Source: an uncultured Granulosicoccus sp. (GTDB lineage: Bacteria > Pseudomonadota > Gammaproteobacteria > Granulosicoccales > Granulosicoccaceae). Taken from it: a stretch of DNA of 64,000 nucleotides. The DNA lies in NCBI GenBank assembly GCA_947495035.1, contig CANLXI010000011.1:62001-126000 (forward strand), read 5' to 3'. Below are positions 9,601 to 17,609 of this stretch, piece by piece. The number at the start of each line of letters is the position of its first letter. The stretch's first letter is position 1. The position numbers and the translations under genes are program-made. A model generated the notes under the pieces. The model was not told the DNA's origin and ran no database searches. It worked only from the letters and a program-made list of their open reading frames with translations.

Positions 9601-10659
9601 GATTCCGACGAAACCTATCTCAATGCCAGACTGGATAGTCGCTCGGTCAGCGGTACGGCACGCTACCCTCGAGAACACTGGTCGAAGGAGACAGCCATGG
9701 AGGTGCGCCTGAAACGACTGGACAGTACCCTGTTCACGGCCCTGGCCTCTCGCAGTGAGAATGACACGCTCGATGCCGCCGAAGACGATCTGGATCCGCG
9801 CCTCTGGCCACCGGTGGATGCGAAGATCAGTCGATTGACCCACGGCGACTACACCTTGCGGGATCTGGCGCTGCGGGCACAGCCGGACGTCAGTGGTCTG
9901 ACGATCACGACATTGGGATTCGCCTACCAGACGGCAACGCTGGTGGGGCAGGGCTACTGGCGACTGCGCGATCCGCAGAACACCAATCCGGCGCTGACAG
10001 GACAGCAGATGAGCCACCTGAATCTGGTCATGCAGAGCAGCGATTTCGGTGAGGCGCTGCAATCGGTGGGCCTGACGGAGGTACTGTCCGAGGGACAGGG
10101 CAGTATCGAGGCCGAATTGAGCTGGCCGGGTCCACTGTACGGTCCGGAGCTGGCCGAGATCGATGGCAGCATCAGGATGCTGATCGAGCGTGGCAACATC
10201 ATTCCACTGGAGCCGGGCGCCGGACGCATGGTAGGGCTGTTTGCCCTGCAGGCCTTGCCGCGCAGACTGGAGTTCGATTTCAAGGATGTCACCGCCGATG
10301 GCCTGGCCTTCGAGAGCATCACGGGCGATGTCGACATACACGATGGCATCGCGGACGCGTCACTGGTACAGCTGACAGGTCCGATCGGGGTTGTCGATAT
10401 CACCGGACAGTCCGACATCGTCAACCGGGAGTTCAATCAGCGGGTCACCATCCTGCCGCGAGTCAGTGCTGCCTTGCCCTTGATCGGGGTGATCTCCGGC
10501 GGTGCGACTGCCGGGGTGGGCGCACTGGTCGCCACCGGTTTTCTGAAGGCCGTCGGTATTGATCTGGACCGCCTGGGCCTGAGAGACTACAGCCTCACAG
10601 GCAAATGGGACGATCCCTTGTTCGAGGCCGTAGACGCCGATTACCGGCACAGACAATGA
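6676..10659 (+). CDS. yhdP: YhdP-family AsmA-like envelope protein
   Basis: A 1327-residue giant of the AsmA-like/YhdP family. In E. coli, YhdP with TamB and YdbH moves phospholipids from inner to outer membrane through a long hydrophobic beta groove. Seen: one N-terminal membrane anchor at about residues 11-32, LPFLANYKGTVESRVSEYLKSPV just after it, a very long beta-rich periplasmic body, and the family's C-terminal block near LPLIGVISGGATAGVGALV. ATG 6676 is followed immediately by ATG 6679. It follows rng as in E. coli, but the next gene is a metallopeptidase rather than tldD, overlapping by 4 bases. Confidence 0.95.
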   Translation: MMIHVARHTLRVCMTTAGILLILLALFTATARLGLPFLANYKGTVESRVSEYLKSPVDIGDLSVKWEGVGPLLRARQVTVLESDQRKVTLDELLIDLNLPKSLLRGVPVINELTLMGADLAIESDEQGQWHLHGVESVGGKAISPAPARGKGVDVIAWLLTASKVGLLDTRVSITDQRSDRTLLVEHLNIRAENAGRSHKLRVEMDLPGEGERSLEAGIDLVGEAGSLAQSDGDLYLRTDDLQLATIAELLTMLRAPESSRKLLSQLDSDISMEMWGRWEDGQLISAHGPVSSAAIVDTSSGEALLQGVSGILDLFVSSESFALETDELLLRGESEEARIEDLAVLLERETVEGRGSWKVDARGEQLSLSAFAGLPSAILSSLRPELARQLRQADVQGWLRNWDLRIGQRSSGARLIAHADLDQLQWQPVGSLPGVGPINGRVDIDDLQGEITLSADDMSLPWPAYSDTPLHLDSLKSVVTLDARDTGRVKIGADIAMVDAGIDTSTRLKATLMPGQSPHLDVQSQYEVADLTALKSWLPRRKMGSGLQKWFDRAIEGGTARNGNLLFFGQVADFPFREGEGVFRSSVELADGQLAFLPDWPAARDINGTIELNGLTLQGRATDSRLDDFDITQLRVSIDDLTAAVLELEGTGRGTLTSVVDFGNTGPLKGILEPVLNDVSGTGNAELDLQLSARLHRLPQSAASTADMPPPLRVDGSIFLKDNTIAFGRADMTLKQVNGAIGFDENGIRINNLRATALDHPVIVSGNTEGQGEQATTRISISGALQGSEGLAHYGSQLDQFLRGTSSWDIELSAPHSARRVATEGVSLRLSSDLVGTELLLPKPFYKSTGKAAAIELQTAFREGQAVQTWQINYADRLAVNASVRDEALESLLIHVGSGQIPSSLLESAGPGIQLEGRAATVAVDGWIESISQFIDSLPDEGEAPTPILPIVADLEIDSMQIGQRLLGPASLHLDSDETYLNARLDSRSVSGTARYPREHWSKETAMEVRLKRLDSTLFTALASRSENDTLDAAEDDLDPRLWPPVDAKISRLTHGDYTLRDLALRAQPDVSGLTITTLGFAYQTATLVGQGYWRLRDPQNTNPALTGQQMSHLNLVMQSSDFGEALQSVGLTEVLSEGQGSIEAELSWPGPLYGPELAEIDGSIRMLIERGNIIPLEPGAGRMVGLFALQALPRRLEFDFKDVTADGLAFESITGDVDIHDGIADASLVQLTGPIGVVDITGQSDIVNREFNQRVTILPRVSAALPLIGVISGGATAGVGALVATGFLKAVGIDLDRLGLRDYSLTGKWDDPLFEAVDADYRHRQ

Positions 10660-11558
10660 CAGCCATGGTTGACGTCGAGCACCGCCGAAGCTTTACCCGG
10701 CGCAGACAGGTGGGTCTGCTGTTGCTGCTTGTCCAGTTTCTGGCGGCCTGCAGCGGTTACAGCAAGCGGCCCCAGCCAGCGGAAACGGTGCCGCCACGGC
10801 CGGTTGTCGCTGCCGGCGAGGCGACAGATGAGATCACGGAACAGCCTGCCGAGCCGTTGACTGCTGCCTCCGACAGGCCGGTCTCGTCATTGCCGGAGGC
10901 TCGCCGGATGGATGAAGCATCATCGCCGGGCATGGTTCTGAAGACCTTCAACAGCCAGGATCGCTATCTGCCGTCGCAGGTGGAGTTCATCAATGGACTG
11001 CTTCGCTTTGCGCAAACCGTCACCGTGCTCAGCGAGGTGGAAGATGGGCCCTTGTTCGATCCCGGCACCCAGGAGATCTGGATGCCGGGGAGTTTTGCCG
11101 ACGTCATCGAGTCGCATTTCGGCGAAGCCGAAGCGCCCGTGGCAGATGTCTATCTGCATACGCTGGTACACGAAGTCGGTCATGTGTTGTACGACCAGTA
11201 TGATCTGCCCTTGCTGGCACGTGAGGAAGATGCCGCCGATGCCCTGGCCAGCGTGCTGTTGCTTGAATATGCGCAGGATGGAGCCCGCGTCGTGCTGAAC
11301 GCCGCACGCATGTTCGGGCTGGAAAGCGAGACCTCCGGCCAGGTGGCGGAGGCCGATTTCTGGAGCGAGCACAGTCTGGACATCCAGCGCTACTACACCA
11401 CGCTGTGCCATGTCTACGGCAGTGACCCGGAAGGCCAGGCTCGACTGGTCAACGACGATTATGGTCTGTCGCCGGAACGGGCAGAGAACTGCGAGTACGA
11501 GTATCAGCGCATCCGGCGTGCGTGGCTGACCGTGCTGGCACCTTATCTCAAGCGCTGA
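10656..11558 (+). CDS. DUF4344-type lipoprotein metallopeptidase
   Basis: A 300-residue predicted lipoprotein. Arg-rich N terminus, hydrophobic stretch 19-30, and lipobox LAAC with the lipidated Cys at 32. After a Pro-rich linker to about residue 90 comes a zinc-protease-like domain: H172-E-V-G-H176 followed by AREEDAADALASVLLL (Glu190/191, Asp192, Asp195), the pattern of DUF4344 putative metallopeptidases. ATG 10656 lies inside the yhdP stop (ATGA), giving translational coupling, so it probably acts in the same envelope process. Substrate unknown. A strong inverted repeat lies 86 bases after the stop. Confidence 0.82.
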   Translation: MTAMVDVEHRRSFTRRRQVGLLLLLVQFLAACSGYSKRPQPAETVPPRPVVAAGEATDEITEQPAEPLTAASDRPVSSLPEARRMDEASSPGMVLKTFNSQDRYLPSQVEFINGLLRFAQTVTVLSEVEDGPLFDPGTQEIWMPGSFADVIESHFGEAEAPVADVYLHTLVHEVGHVLYDQYDLPLLAREEDAADALASVLLLEYAQDGARVVLNAARMFGLESETSGQVAEADFWSEHSLDIQRYYTTLCHVYGSDPEGQARLVNDDYGLSPERAENCEYEYQRIRRAWLTVLAPYLKR

Positions 11559-11643
11559 AGCTGGCGCCTGCGGTGCGATGGTCTTCCTGTTACTGCAAGC
11601 ATGGTAAATACCGGCGGGTGTGGACTGCAGGCCTTCGCCGCTC

Positions 11644-11677
11644 GCTGGTGCAGGCCGGCCGGAAGGCCTGCACCAGC
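11644..11677. terminator. Hairpin between converging genes
   Basis: GCTGGTGCAGGCC and GGCCTGCACCAGC form a perfect 13-bp stem around an 8-base loop, between the converging metallopeptidase and sorbosone-dehydrogenase-like genes. There is no obvious T-run on either side, so it may act as a bidirectional barrier with weak intrinsic termination. Confidence 0.6.
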
Positions 11678-11683
11678 GATTGA

Positions 11684-13027
11684 TCAATCAGCGCCGGTCA
11701 CCCGCCAGACGACATTGCCGACATCATCGGCCACCAGCAGGCAGTTGCCACCCGGTCCGATGGTGACACCGACCGGTCGGCCATAGGAATACTTCTCGTC
11801 GGGTGCGAGAAAGCCGCTGAGAATGTCTCGCGGACGATCCGAGGGGCGGCCCTTCTCGAAGGGCACGAAGATGACTCGATAGCCGCTGAGGTTACTGCGG
11901 TTCCAGGAGCCGTGCTGACCGATGACCATGCCATCCTCGTCAAATCCGGGCAGCGTGCCAGCCGGCATCCAGCACAGACCCAGCGAGGCGGTATGACCAC
12001 CGAGGGCATAGTCGGGCTGCAGGGCCTGTGCAACCATGGAAGGGTCCTGAGGGACACGATCATCCACGGTCTTTCCCCAATAACAGTAGGGCCATCCATA
12101 GAAACCACCGTCCCTGACGGAGGTCAGGTAATCAGGTGGCACTTCATCACCCAGCCCGTCCCGTTCGTTGACGACCGTCCACAGTGTCTGAGTCGTCGGT
12201 TCCCAGGCCATGCCCACCGGATTGCGCAGGCCCGAGGCGAATACGCGAGATTCACCGGACTCGATATCCAGTACATGAATGGCCGCTCGGCCCTCTTCCA
12301 CCTGCATGCCGTTGTCGGCAATGTTGCTCAGTGAACCGACGCCAGCGTACAGCTGTTTGCCATCGGGGCTGGCCAACAGACTGCGGGTCCAGTGCCCGCC
12401 GGGTTTGAAGTCCACCAGCTTCTCGCCTGCGGCGCTGATCTCGGTTGCCCCTTCCTCATAGGGAAACCTGACGATCCCGTCGGTATTGCCTACGTAGAAG
12501 TCATTGCCGATCAGTGCCATGCCGAATGGTTGACGTTGCTTGTCCAGAAAGACCGTACGCTGTTCGCCGACGCCATCGTTGTCGTTATCGCGAAACAGGC
12601 TGATGCGATTGGCAGAGACTCCCACGGCAGCGGCACGTTTCATGGTGCTGATCATGGCGTAGTCGAAGGCCGTCTTCACGGGGCCGGCTTCCTGCAGGGC
12701 TTCGGCCACCAGGACATCGTTGTTCGGCAGTACGTGAATCCAGCGCGGGTGCAGCAGATCGCTGGCAAAGGCGTTGACACTCAGGCCCGGTGCCGTCGTT
12801 GGCAGGTGACCCGGCTCCCAGCCCTTGGCGGTGGGCATCTTCAAGGTCGGGATGCTCTGCGGTCGGGCTTCGGGAATGTTCGGCGTGAGTCCCATGGCCG
12901 GTGGCTCGTCGCTCTTGCCCCAGCGTCGGACCAGAATGGCGCCGGCACCAATCATGGCAACGACGCGAGAAAACAGGTTGGCGTTTCCGATGACAATTCT
13001 CCAGGTGGCAGTGGGGGGGGCGGACAA
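11684..13027 (-). CDS. Glucose/sorbosone-dehydrogenase-like beta-propeller protein
   Basis: About 447 residues resembling L-sorbosone or PQQ-type soluble sugar dehydrogenases. Seen: repeated blades such as LLHPRWIHVLPNNDVLVAEA, GGHWTRSLLASPDGKQLYAG, FASGLRNPVGMAWEP, DGGFYGWPYCYWG and GQHGSWNRS, all typical of the family. A short hydrophobic stretch (residues 18-32) suggests an N-terminal anchor or export signal. The start is uncertain: 13027 is a TTG followed by a run of eight C, and the first ATG is at 12955. Substrate and cofactor are inferred from family only. Confidence 0.82.
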   Translation of the reverse strand: MSAPPTATWRIVIGNANLFSRVVAMIGAGAILVRRWGKSDEPPAMGLTPNIPEARPQSIPTLKMPTAKGWEPGHLPTTAPGLSVNAFASDLLHPRWIHVLPNNDVLVAEALQEAGPVKTAFDYAMISTMKRAAAVGVSANRISLFRDNDNDGVGEQRTVFLDKQRQPFGMALIGNDFYVGNTDGIVRFPYEEGATEISAAGEKLVDFKPGGHWTRSLLASPDGKQLYAGVGSLSNIADNGMQVEEGRAAIHVLDIESGESRVFASGLRNPVGMAWEPTTQTLWTVVNERDGLGDEVPPDYLTSVRDGGFYGWPYCYWGKTVDDRVPQDPSMVAQALQPDYALGGHTASLGLCWMPAGTLPGFDEDGMVIGQHGSWNRSNLSGYRVIFVPFEKGRPSDRPRDILSGFLAPDEKYSYGRPVGVTIGPGGNCLLVADDVGNVVWRVTGAD

Positions 13028-13352
13028 GAGGTGGTGATGTCCGGTATTGGCTGTGAAGTATAAGCCACCTGTTGCGGATTGAGCGAGTGGTGGCTTTTGC
13101 CAGCCGGCTCAACAGGATCAATCCGGTCGCCTGCTGGTGCGCGGAACGTCGTTGCTGCAAAGGTTTCGAGGGCTGCCGATGGCACACGTGGAGGAAAGTT
13201 GCACGCTGCGCAGGCATCGACAGGGTGCGGTGCTCCGTGCTGGTGCGGCAAATAGGCTGACACCTGCGATGGCCATGTCTGCCGTATACATTCGGCAAGC
13301 GATGCAGTATGTTCATGTCATCTACACGTCACGGATCGGAGGCAGAGATATC
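13028..13352. other. 325-base divergent intergenic region
   Basis: The stretch separates the sorbosone-dehydrogenase-like gene from the symporter. I find no convincing gene: the frames that stay open have implausible composition. It contains the hairpin at 13062-13096 and a TATACA hexamer at 13285-13290 that could be a -10 for the symporter, without a well-spaced -35 box. The symporter ribosome binding site is GGAGG at 13338-13342. Confidence 0.5.
13062..13096 (+). other. Stem-loop followed by a short T-run
   Basis: AAGCCACC and GGTGGCTT form an 8-bp perfect stem around a 19-base loop, and the right arm runs into TTTT. It resembles a weak intrinsic terminator or attenuator pointing towards the symporter, although no gene reads into it from the left. 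Confidence 0.35.
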
Positions 13353-14744
13353 ATGAGCAGCGCAGGAAAGAAAAGCCTGACGACCAAGGTACTGGTCGGG
13401 ATGGGGCTGGGTATCGCGGTTGGACTGGCGATCAATCTGATGGGCCTGAATGCACCGGGTACCTTCGTCAACGACTACATTGTCAACGGCATCTTTCTCG
13501 CTGTCGGCTCGATGTTCATCAATGCCCTGAAGATGCTGGTAGTGCCACTGGTCATCTTTTCACTGGTCTGCGGGGTGTGCGGAATCGGTGACATTCGCGC
13601 ACTGGGACGTGTCGGGGGCAAGTCCTTTGCGCTCTACATGATGACCACAGCCATTGCGATTGCCACGGCCATCGTCATCGCCGGTGCCTTCGGAATCGGC
13701 AAGGGCATGAATCAGGTCTCGGATGCCGAGTTCTCGGCCAGGGAGGCGCCACCGCTGGTGCAGGTACTGATCGATATCATTCCGAGCAATCCGATTCGTT
13801 CGATGGCCAACGGCGACATGCTGCCGGTGATCTTCTTCTCCATTCTCTTCGGTATCAGCATGCTGCTGGTCGGCAAGCGCGCACGCAGCTTTGTTGAAGG
13901 TGCCGAAGTGGCCAACGAGATCATGATGAAGATGGTCAATCTGGTCATGGCCGTGGCTCCCTACGCGGTATTCGTCCTGATTGCCAAGGCGGTAGCCGAG
14001 CTGGGCATCGACCTGCTGGCCTCTCTGGCAGGTTACGTCGGTGTGCTGGTGGCGGCCCTGATGATCCATCTGTTCGTGACCCTGATGGTCGTTCTGAAAG
14101 TCTTCTCCGGTCTGAGTCCGGCAATGTTCCTGAAGAAGATCCGTAACGTTCAGGTGTTTGCCTTCAGTACGGCCAGTTCCAATGCAACGATCCCTGTCAC
14201 CATGCGTACGGTTACCGAACGCTTCGGTGTCAACAACTCGGTTGCCTCGTTCACTGTGCCCTTCGGTGCCACCATCAACATGGATGGTACGGCCATCATG
14301 CAAGGGGTTGCCACGGTGTTCATTGCCAATGTCTACGGTGTCGAGCTGGGGCTGACCGGCTATCTCACCGTCATTCTGATGTCCGTACTGGCCTCCATCG
14401 GTACGGCCGGTGTGCCGGGCGTCGGACTGATCATGCTGTCCATGGTCTTCACGCAAGTCGGACTGCCGGTCGAAGGCATCGGCCTGGTACTGGGTGTTGA
14501 TCGCCTGATGGACATGATTCGTACGGCGGTGAATGTGTCAGGTGATGCAACGGTGTCATGCATCGTGGCCAAGGGCGAGGGCAAGCTGGATCAGACGATC
14601 TTCGACGATCCGGAGGCCGGTCTGGTCGACAGCGGCGATTCCTTTCACATCGACGAAGGTGTGCAGGAAGAGATGGCCAGGGTGGTCGAAGCACCTCCCG
14701 GCAAGCTGTATCCTGAAGCCAGACGCGATACCGAGATTTCCTGA
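13353..14744 (+). CDS. Dicarboxylate/amino acid:cation symporter (DAACS/SLC1 family)
   Basis: A 463-residue inner-membrane carrier of the glutamate/dicarboxylate:Na+ or H+ symporter family. Signature regions are the serine-rich re-entrant loop (FAFSTASSNATIPVTM), GATINMDGTA with the conserved Asn-Met-Asp-Gly, the second hairpin (SIGTAGVPGVGLIMLSMVF), and DRLMDMIRTAVNVSGDA with substrate-binding Asp and Asn. About eight hydrophobic segments plus two hairpin loops are present. ATG 13353 follows GGAGG at a 10-base spacing. The acidic cytoplasmic tail of about 50 residues is longer than usual. Substrate could be Glu/Asp or C4-dicarboxylates. Confidence 0.9.
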   Translation: MSSAGKKSLTTKVLVGMGLGIAVGLAINLMGLNAPGTFVNDYIVNGIFLAVGSMFINALKMLVVPLVIFSLVCGVCGIGDIRALGRVGGKSFALYMMTTAIAIATAIVIAGAFGIGKGMNQVSDAEFSAREAPPLVQVLIDIIPSNPIRSMANGDMLPVIFFSILFGISMLLVGKRARSFVEGAEVANEIMMKMVNLVMAVAPYAVFVLIAKAVAELGIDLLASLAGYVGVLVAALMIHLFVTLMVVLKVFSGLSPAMFLKKIRNVQVFAFSTASSNATIPVTMRTVTERFGVNNSVASFTVPFGATINMDGTAIMQGVATVFIANVYGVELGLTGYLTVILMSVLASIGTAGVPGVGLIMLSMVFTQVGLPVEGIGLVLGVDRLMDMIRTAVNVSGDATVSCIVAKGEGKLDQTIFDDPEAGLVDSGDSFHIDEGVQEEMARVVEAPPGKLYPEARRDTEIS

Positions 14745-14769
14745 GGGACTTGACCGTCCCGGTCTCAGG
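14740..14769. terminator. Imperfect hairpin at the symporter/lipoprotein convergence
   Basis: CCTGAGGGAC pairs with GTCC-CGGT-CTCAGG (bulged) around a 6-base loop, spanning the 20 bases between two converging genes. No T-run follows. A weak candidate. Confidence 0.3.
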
Positions 14770-15889
14770 AAGGTGGTCTTGCCGGCAGCGCCCAGAGGGG
14801 CGCTGCCGCGTTTTCGGAGGTCAGCCAGATGGTCTGATCGGGGGACGCAGCCAGCGCCTCGGCCTGCCACAATGTGTGTGAATGAAAGCGTTCGGCTCTC
14901 GATGTCAGCGCGTCGACCCAGGATTCACCGGTACGCCGTCTGATGCGAATCACGTGTCGATAGGTCAGCAGATAGGCGGTGTTGCCGGCCTCATCGAAGT
15001 CCAGTGAAGTCGGGTGGTTCAGGTCGACACCTGCCACGGCCGCCGCCAGGCGCGCTTCCAGGTTGGCCGGCTGCAGGGGCAATTCTCCGGCAAATTGCGC
15101 AACCAGCAGCTCATCCGTTGCCGCGCCAGGCAAGGTCAGTGTGTACAGACGGCTGGCCCGGGCGCCGCTGGGTCCAATGGGTTCCTTGCTGATCAGATAC
15201 ACGATATTGTCGCTGATCGCCATGGCCTCGACATTACGGGGTCCGTCTTCGTAGTGAAAACGCAAGGTTCGGACGGGTTCGAGCACCGTGGTAGCCGGTG
15301 TGTCCAGTGACGGCTCCTCGATCAGGTAGAGAGCACTCTGCTGACGCGTCTGTCGGTTGTCTCCAGTATCAGCCAGGACCAGGTAGTCCCTGCCATCGAG
15401 ATGCAGAGTGGCCATATCCTCCCAGTCGCGATTGCGGGCATTGACCTTCCAATGCGCCAGATCGGCTCCGGTCTCGCTCATGGCGTACAGCTCTGCGGCA
15501 TTGCCACTGTCATTCACCGCAAACAGTACGCCGGGCACCTGTCGGGACACGGCCAGTCCGCTGATTTCATCGAGGGCGGGATTCTCGATCTGGCCGGTCT
15601 GTCCGGCCTTTTCGATGAGCAGTGGCGGTGGTGCCTTCACGGCAGCGGAAGTAACGGGCCGGGTGGTGGTGGCAGCAGTCGGTGTGGTGACGCTGCCTGG
15701 TTCGTCGGCAGCAGCTTCTGCCGGTGAGATGGTTGCAGCAACAATCGGTGCCTGTGCTAGTGCCTGCCGGGGCGTGGAGGAGAGGTCCGCAGCGACAGCG
15801 TGATCGGTCGTCGACGGCGAATCAAAGCTGGCGCAACTGCTGAGTACGCCGTAAACCAGCCAGCAGAGCAGCAAGCGGCGTCTAGTCAT
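14765..15889 (-). CDS. Predicted lipoprotein with propeller-like C-terminal domain
   Basis: About 374 residues. MTRRRLLLCWLVYGVLSSCAS has the form of a lipoprotein signal (LSSC). A low-complexity Ala/Thr/Pro linker follows to about residue 95, then a repeat-rich domain (ALDEISGLAVSRQVPGVLFAVNDSG, DWEDMATLHLDGRDYLVLADTGDN, NVEAMAISDNIVYLISKE) that looks like a six-bladed propeller of the phytase-like or SdiA-regulated kind. ATG 15889 lies inside the end of darP (8-base overlap), so the two are translationally coupled. No catalytic motif is recognised; function unknown. Confidence 0.72.
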   Translation of the reverse strand: MTRRRLLLCWLVYGVLSSCASFDSPSTTDHAVAADLSSTPRQALAQAPIVAATISPAEAAADEPGSVTTPTAATTTRPVTSAAVKAPPPLLIEKAGQTGQIENPALDEISGLAVSRQVPGVLFAVNDSGNAAELYAMSETGADLAHWKVNARNRDWEDMATLHLDGRDYLVLADTGDNRQTRQQSALYLIEEPSLDTPATTVLEPVRTLRFHYEDGPRNVEAMAISDNIVYLISKEPIGPSGARASRLYTLTLPGAATDELLVAQFAGELPLQPANLEARLAAAVAGVDLNHPTSLDFDEAGNTAYLLTYRHVIRIRRRTGESWVDALTSRAERFHSHTLWQAEALAASPDQTIWLTSENAAAPLWALPARPPS

Positions 15890-16448
15890 TGCCCGGTGTC
15901 GGGATGACGACATCGCGAATGGCCTTGAATAACTGGCGTGAGGCCGCCGGTGGACGTTGTGACTTGCGTTCGGCGAGCGCCTGGCGCTGCAAGTGCCGGA
16001 ATTGTTGCCTGTCGGCGTGGACGTATTCGCCCAGAAAGGCCGTCAGCGCATCCTTTTCGCTTTCGTTCTCGACCTCGCCCAGCAGGCGGTCGCGCCACTG
16101 CTCCACGCGGTGCAGATTGATGGTGTTGGCTCGAGCGGCCTGTCGCAATTTTTCCAGGGCGGCATCGACTGGCTCGATATCGATCTGCCGCAGTCGTTTG
16201 GCGAGAAACCCCAGTTGGCGCTTGCGCGCTCCGTGAGCCTTGATGCGCTGCAACTCGTGGATGGCCGACAGCACATCATCCGGTAACGGAATCGTGGCCA
16301 GTTCCGTGGCTCCCAGATCCGCCAGATGCGCCCCCAGTTCGCGGATGGCGTCTGCATCGCGCTTGCGCTGGCTCTTGCTGATTTCGTCCACGGCGTCGTC
16401 CGACGGGCCAGGATCGACATCATTGCTGTCGGATTTGTCGTCAATCAT
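15882..16448 (-). CDS. darP: DarP/YjgA ribosome biogenesis factor (DUF615)
   Basis: A 188-residue DUF615 protein. In E. coli, DarP associates with late 50S precursors and aids assembly of the peptidyl-transferase region. Seen: acidic N terminus, SKSQRKRDADAIRELGAHL, the Leu/Arg-rich helices HELQRIKAHGARKRQLGFLAKRLR, and C-terminal RQQFRHLQRQALAERK. In many gammaproteobacteria this gene sits beside pmbA/tldE; here it is followed by an overlapping lipoprotein gene instead. Confidence 0.9.
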   Translation of the reverse strand: MIDDKSDSNDVDPGPSDDAVDEISKSQRKRDADAIRELGAHLADLGATELATIPLPDDVLSAIHELQRIKAHGARKRQLGFLAKRLRQIDIEPVDAALEKLRQAARANTINLHRVEQWRDRLLGEVENESEKDALTAFLGEYVHADRQQFRHLQRQALAERKSQRPPAASRQLFKAIRDVVIPTPGND

Positions 16449-16603
16449 TGCTTACGAATTGTGCTTTGCAAGATGTTTTTCATGAAGATTTCACGTTTGA
16501 ATACATATGTGCCAGAAATTCCGTTGTTTTTTTACGACATACGGAGTCTAATGACCCTTCGATACTAGCGAGGAGGTGTCCGTTCTCGGACCAGAGGCAC
16601 AGG

Positions 16604-17470
16604 ATGGCATGTTCACTTGTTCAAATGGTGATCATAGCGCCTTTGTTGGTGGCGGGCTCGTGCGTCCAGGCATCAGAGCTGAGCCGGCATGCCGATGGTG
16701 GTTACGATCCCTTCGGATTCAATCCAGCCGAGCTCGATTCCATCCGCTTCACACGCTCCAAATCAGAACCTGTCGGCATTAGGGCGACAGCGGCTGAAGA
16801 GCGTGACTACCTGGAACGCCGGCACAGCTTTCTGCCACGGCAAACCGAATTCTCGTTCAAGTTGAAGCCCAAATTGCCGAATTTCTCGCGAGAAGGTGCT
16901 TACGGATTCGACCTCTTCGAGGAGCCTCGACTGGATATCCACAGCCGTCTGTTGGGTCCCTATCGTCACAATGACACCATATCCGAGCTCAATGACGGCC
17001 TGGTGTATTCCGCCGGCGTCCGGATCGAGCATGAGGACGAGGACATCGACGGTACTGCCTATGTGAGTTCGAGCATGCTGGGATTGTCCTATGGTCGGCT
17101 CGGTCGATTGTGGTACGGCGGTATCGATGTGAATCTCGAGCAGTTCGCCGATGATTATTTCGGTGTCGAGCAGCCGGATATCCTGTCGCTGGACGTGACC
17201 ACCGGCCGCCGGCTCGGATTCACCGGTCTGTCCACCAATTCGCCGCTCTGGTTGCTTTCGGTGCAGGGCAATTTCGACATCATCGACGAGGCTGGCGGTG
17301 ACACGATGGATGCAAGAGCCGATTGGTACCTGAACCCGAGCCTGTTCTGGCAGCAACCGGGTTTCACCTTTTCGGCGCAAATGCAGTTGCCGGTGGAATT
17401 CGAGACGCTGGATGATTCGGGTGAGCCCGATTACAGACTGCGCGCCGTCTTCGAAAAGCAGTTCAAGTAG
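16604..17470 (+). CDS. Predicted outer-membrane-like protein of unknown function
   Basis: About 288 residues. MACSLVQMVIIAPLLVAGSCVQASE looks like a signal peptide cut after QAS. The mature part is rich in alternating polar/aromatic strands (SSSMLGLSYGRLGRLWYGGIDVNLEQFADDYF, RADWYLNPSLFWQQPGFTFSAQMQLPVEF) and ends RLRAVFEKQFK with a near-terminal Phe, as in small outer-membrane barrels. I recognise no family. ATG 16604 is chosen for the signal sequence; a strong AGGAGG at 16571-16576 is too far upstream to serve it. Confidence 0.6.
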   Translation: MACSLVQMVIIAPLLVAGSCVQASELSRHADGGYDPFGFNPAELDSIRFTRSKSEPVGIRATAAEERDYLERRHSFLPRQTEFSFKLKPKLPNFSREGAYGFDLFEEPRLDIHSRLLGPYRHNDTISELNDGLVYSAGVRIEHEDEDIDGTAYVSSSMLGLSYGRLGRLWYGGIDVNLEQFADDYFGVEQPDILSLDVTTGRRLGFTGLSTNSPLWLLSVQGNFDIIDEAGGDTMDARADWYLNPSLFWQQPGFTFSAQMQLPVEFETLDDSGEPDYRLRAVFEKQFK

Positions 17471-17609
17471 CTGTTCTCGAGCAACTCTTCTCGCGCTGAC
17501 TGCCGGTCATGCGGACGCCAACCGGCCGGAGCCGTGCTGTCTGCCTGGTAGCCGGATCAACCGTTTGCTGAGGCGGACCGGCTGGCAGCCGCTGTAGAAT
17601 CGTGTGCCG

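Noticed and set aside
8311-10341. 676-codon open frame antisense to yhdP
   Set aside because: High-GC third positions create long antisense frames here; no domain or start signal supports it, and yhdP is unmistakable.
12392-13063. Long open frame opposite the sorbosone-dehydrogenase-like gene
   Set aside because: It lies wholly antisense to a gene with clear family motifs, and its composition is not protein-like.
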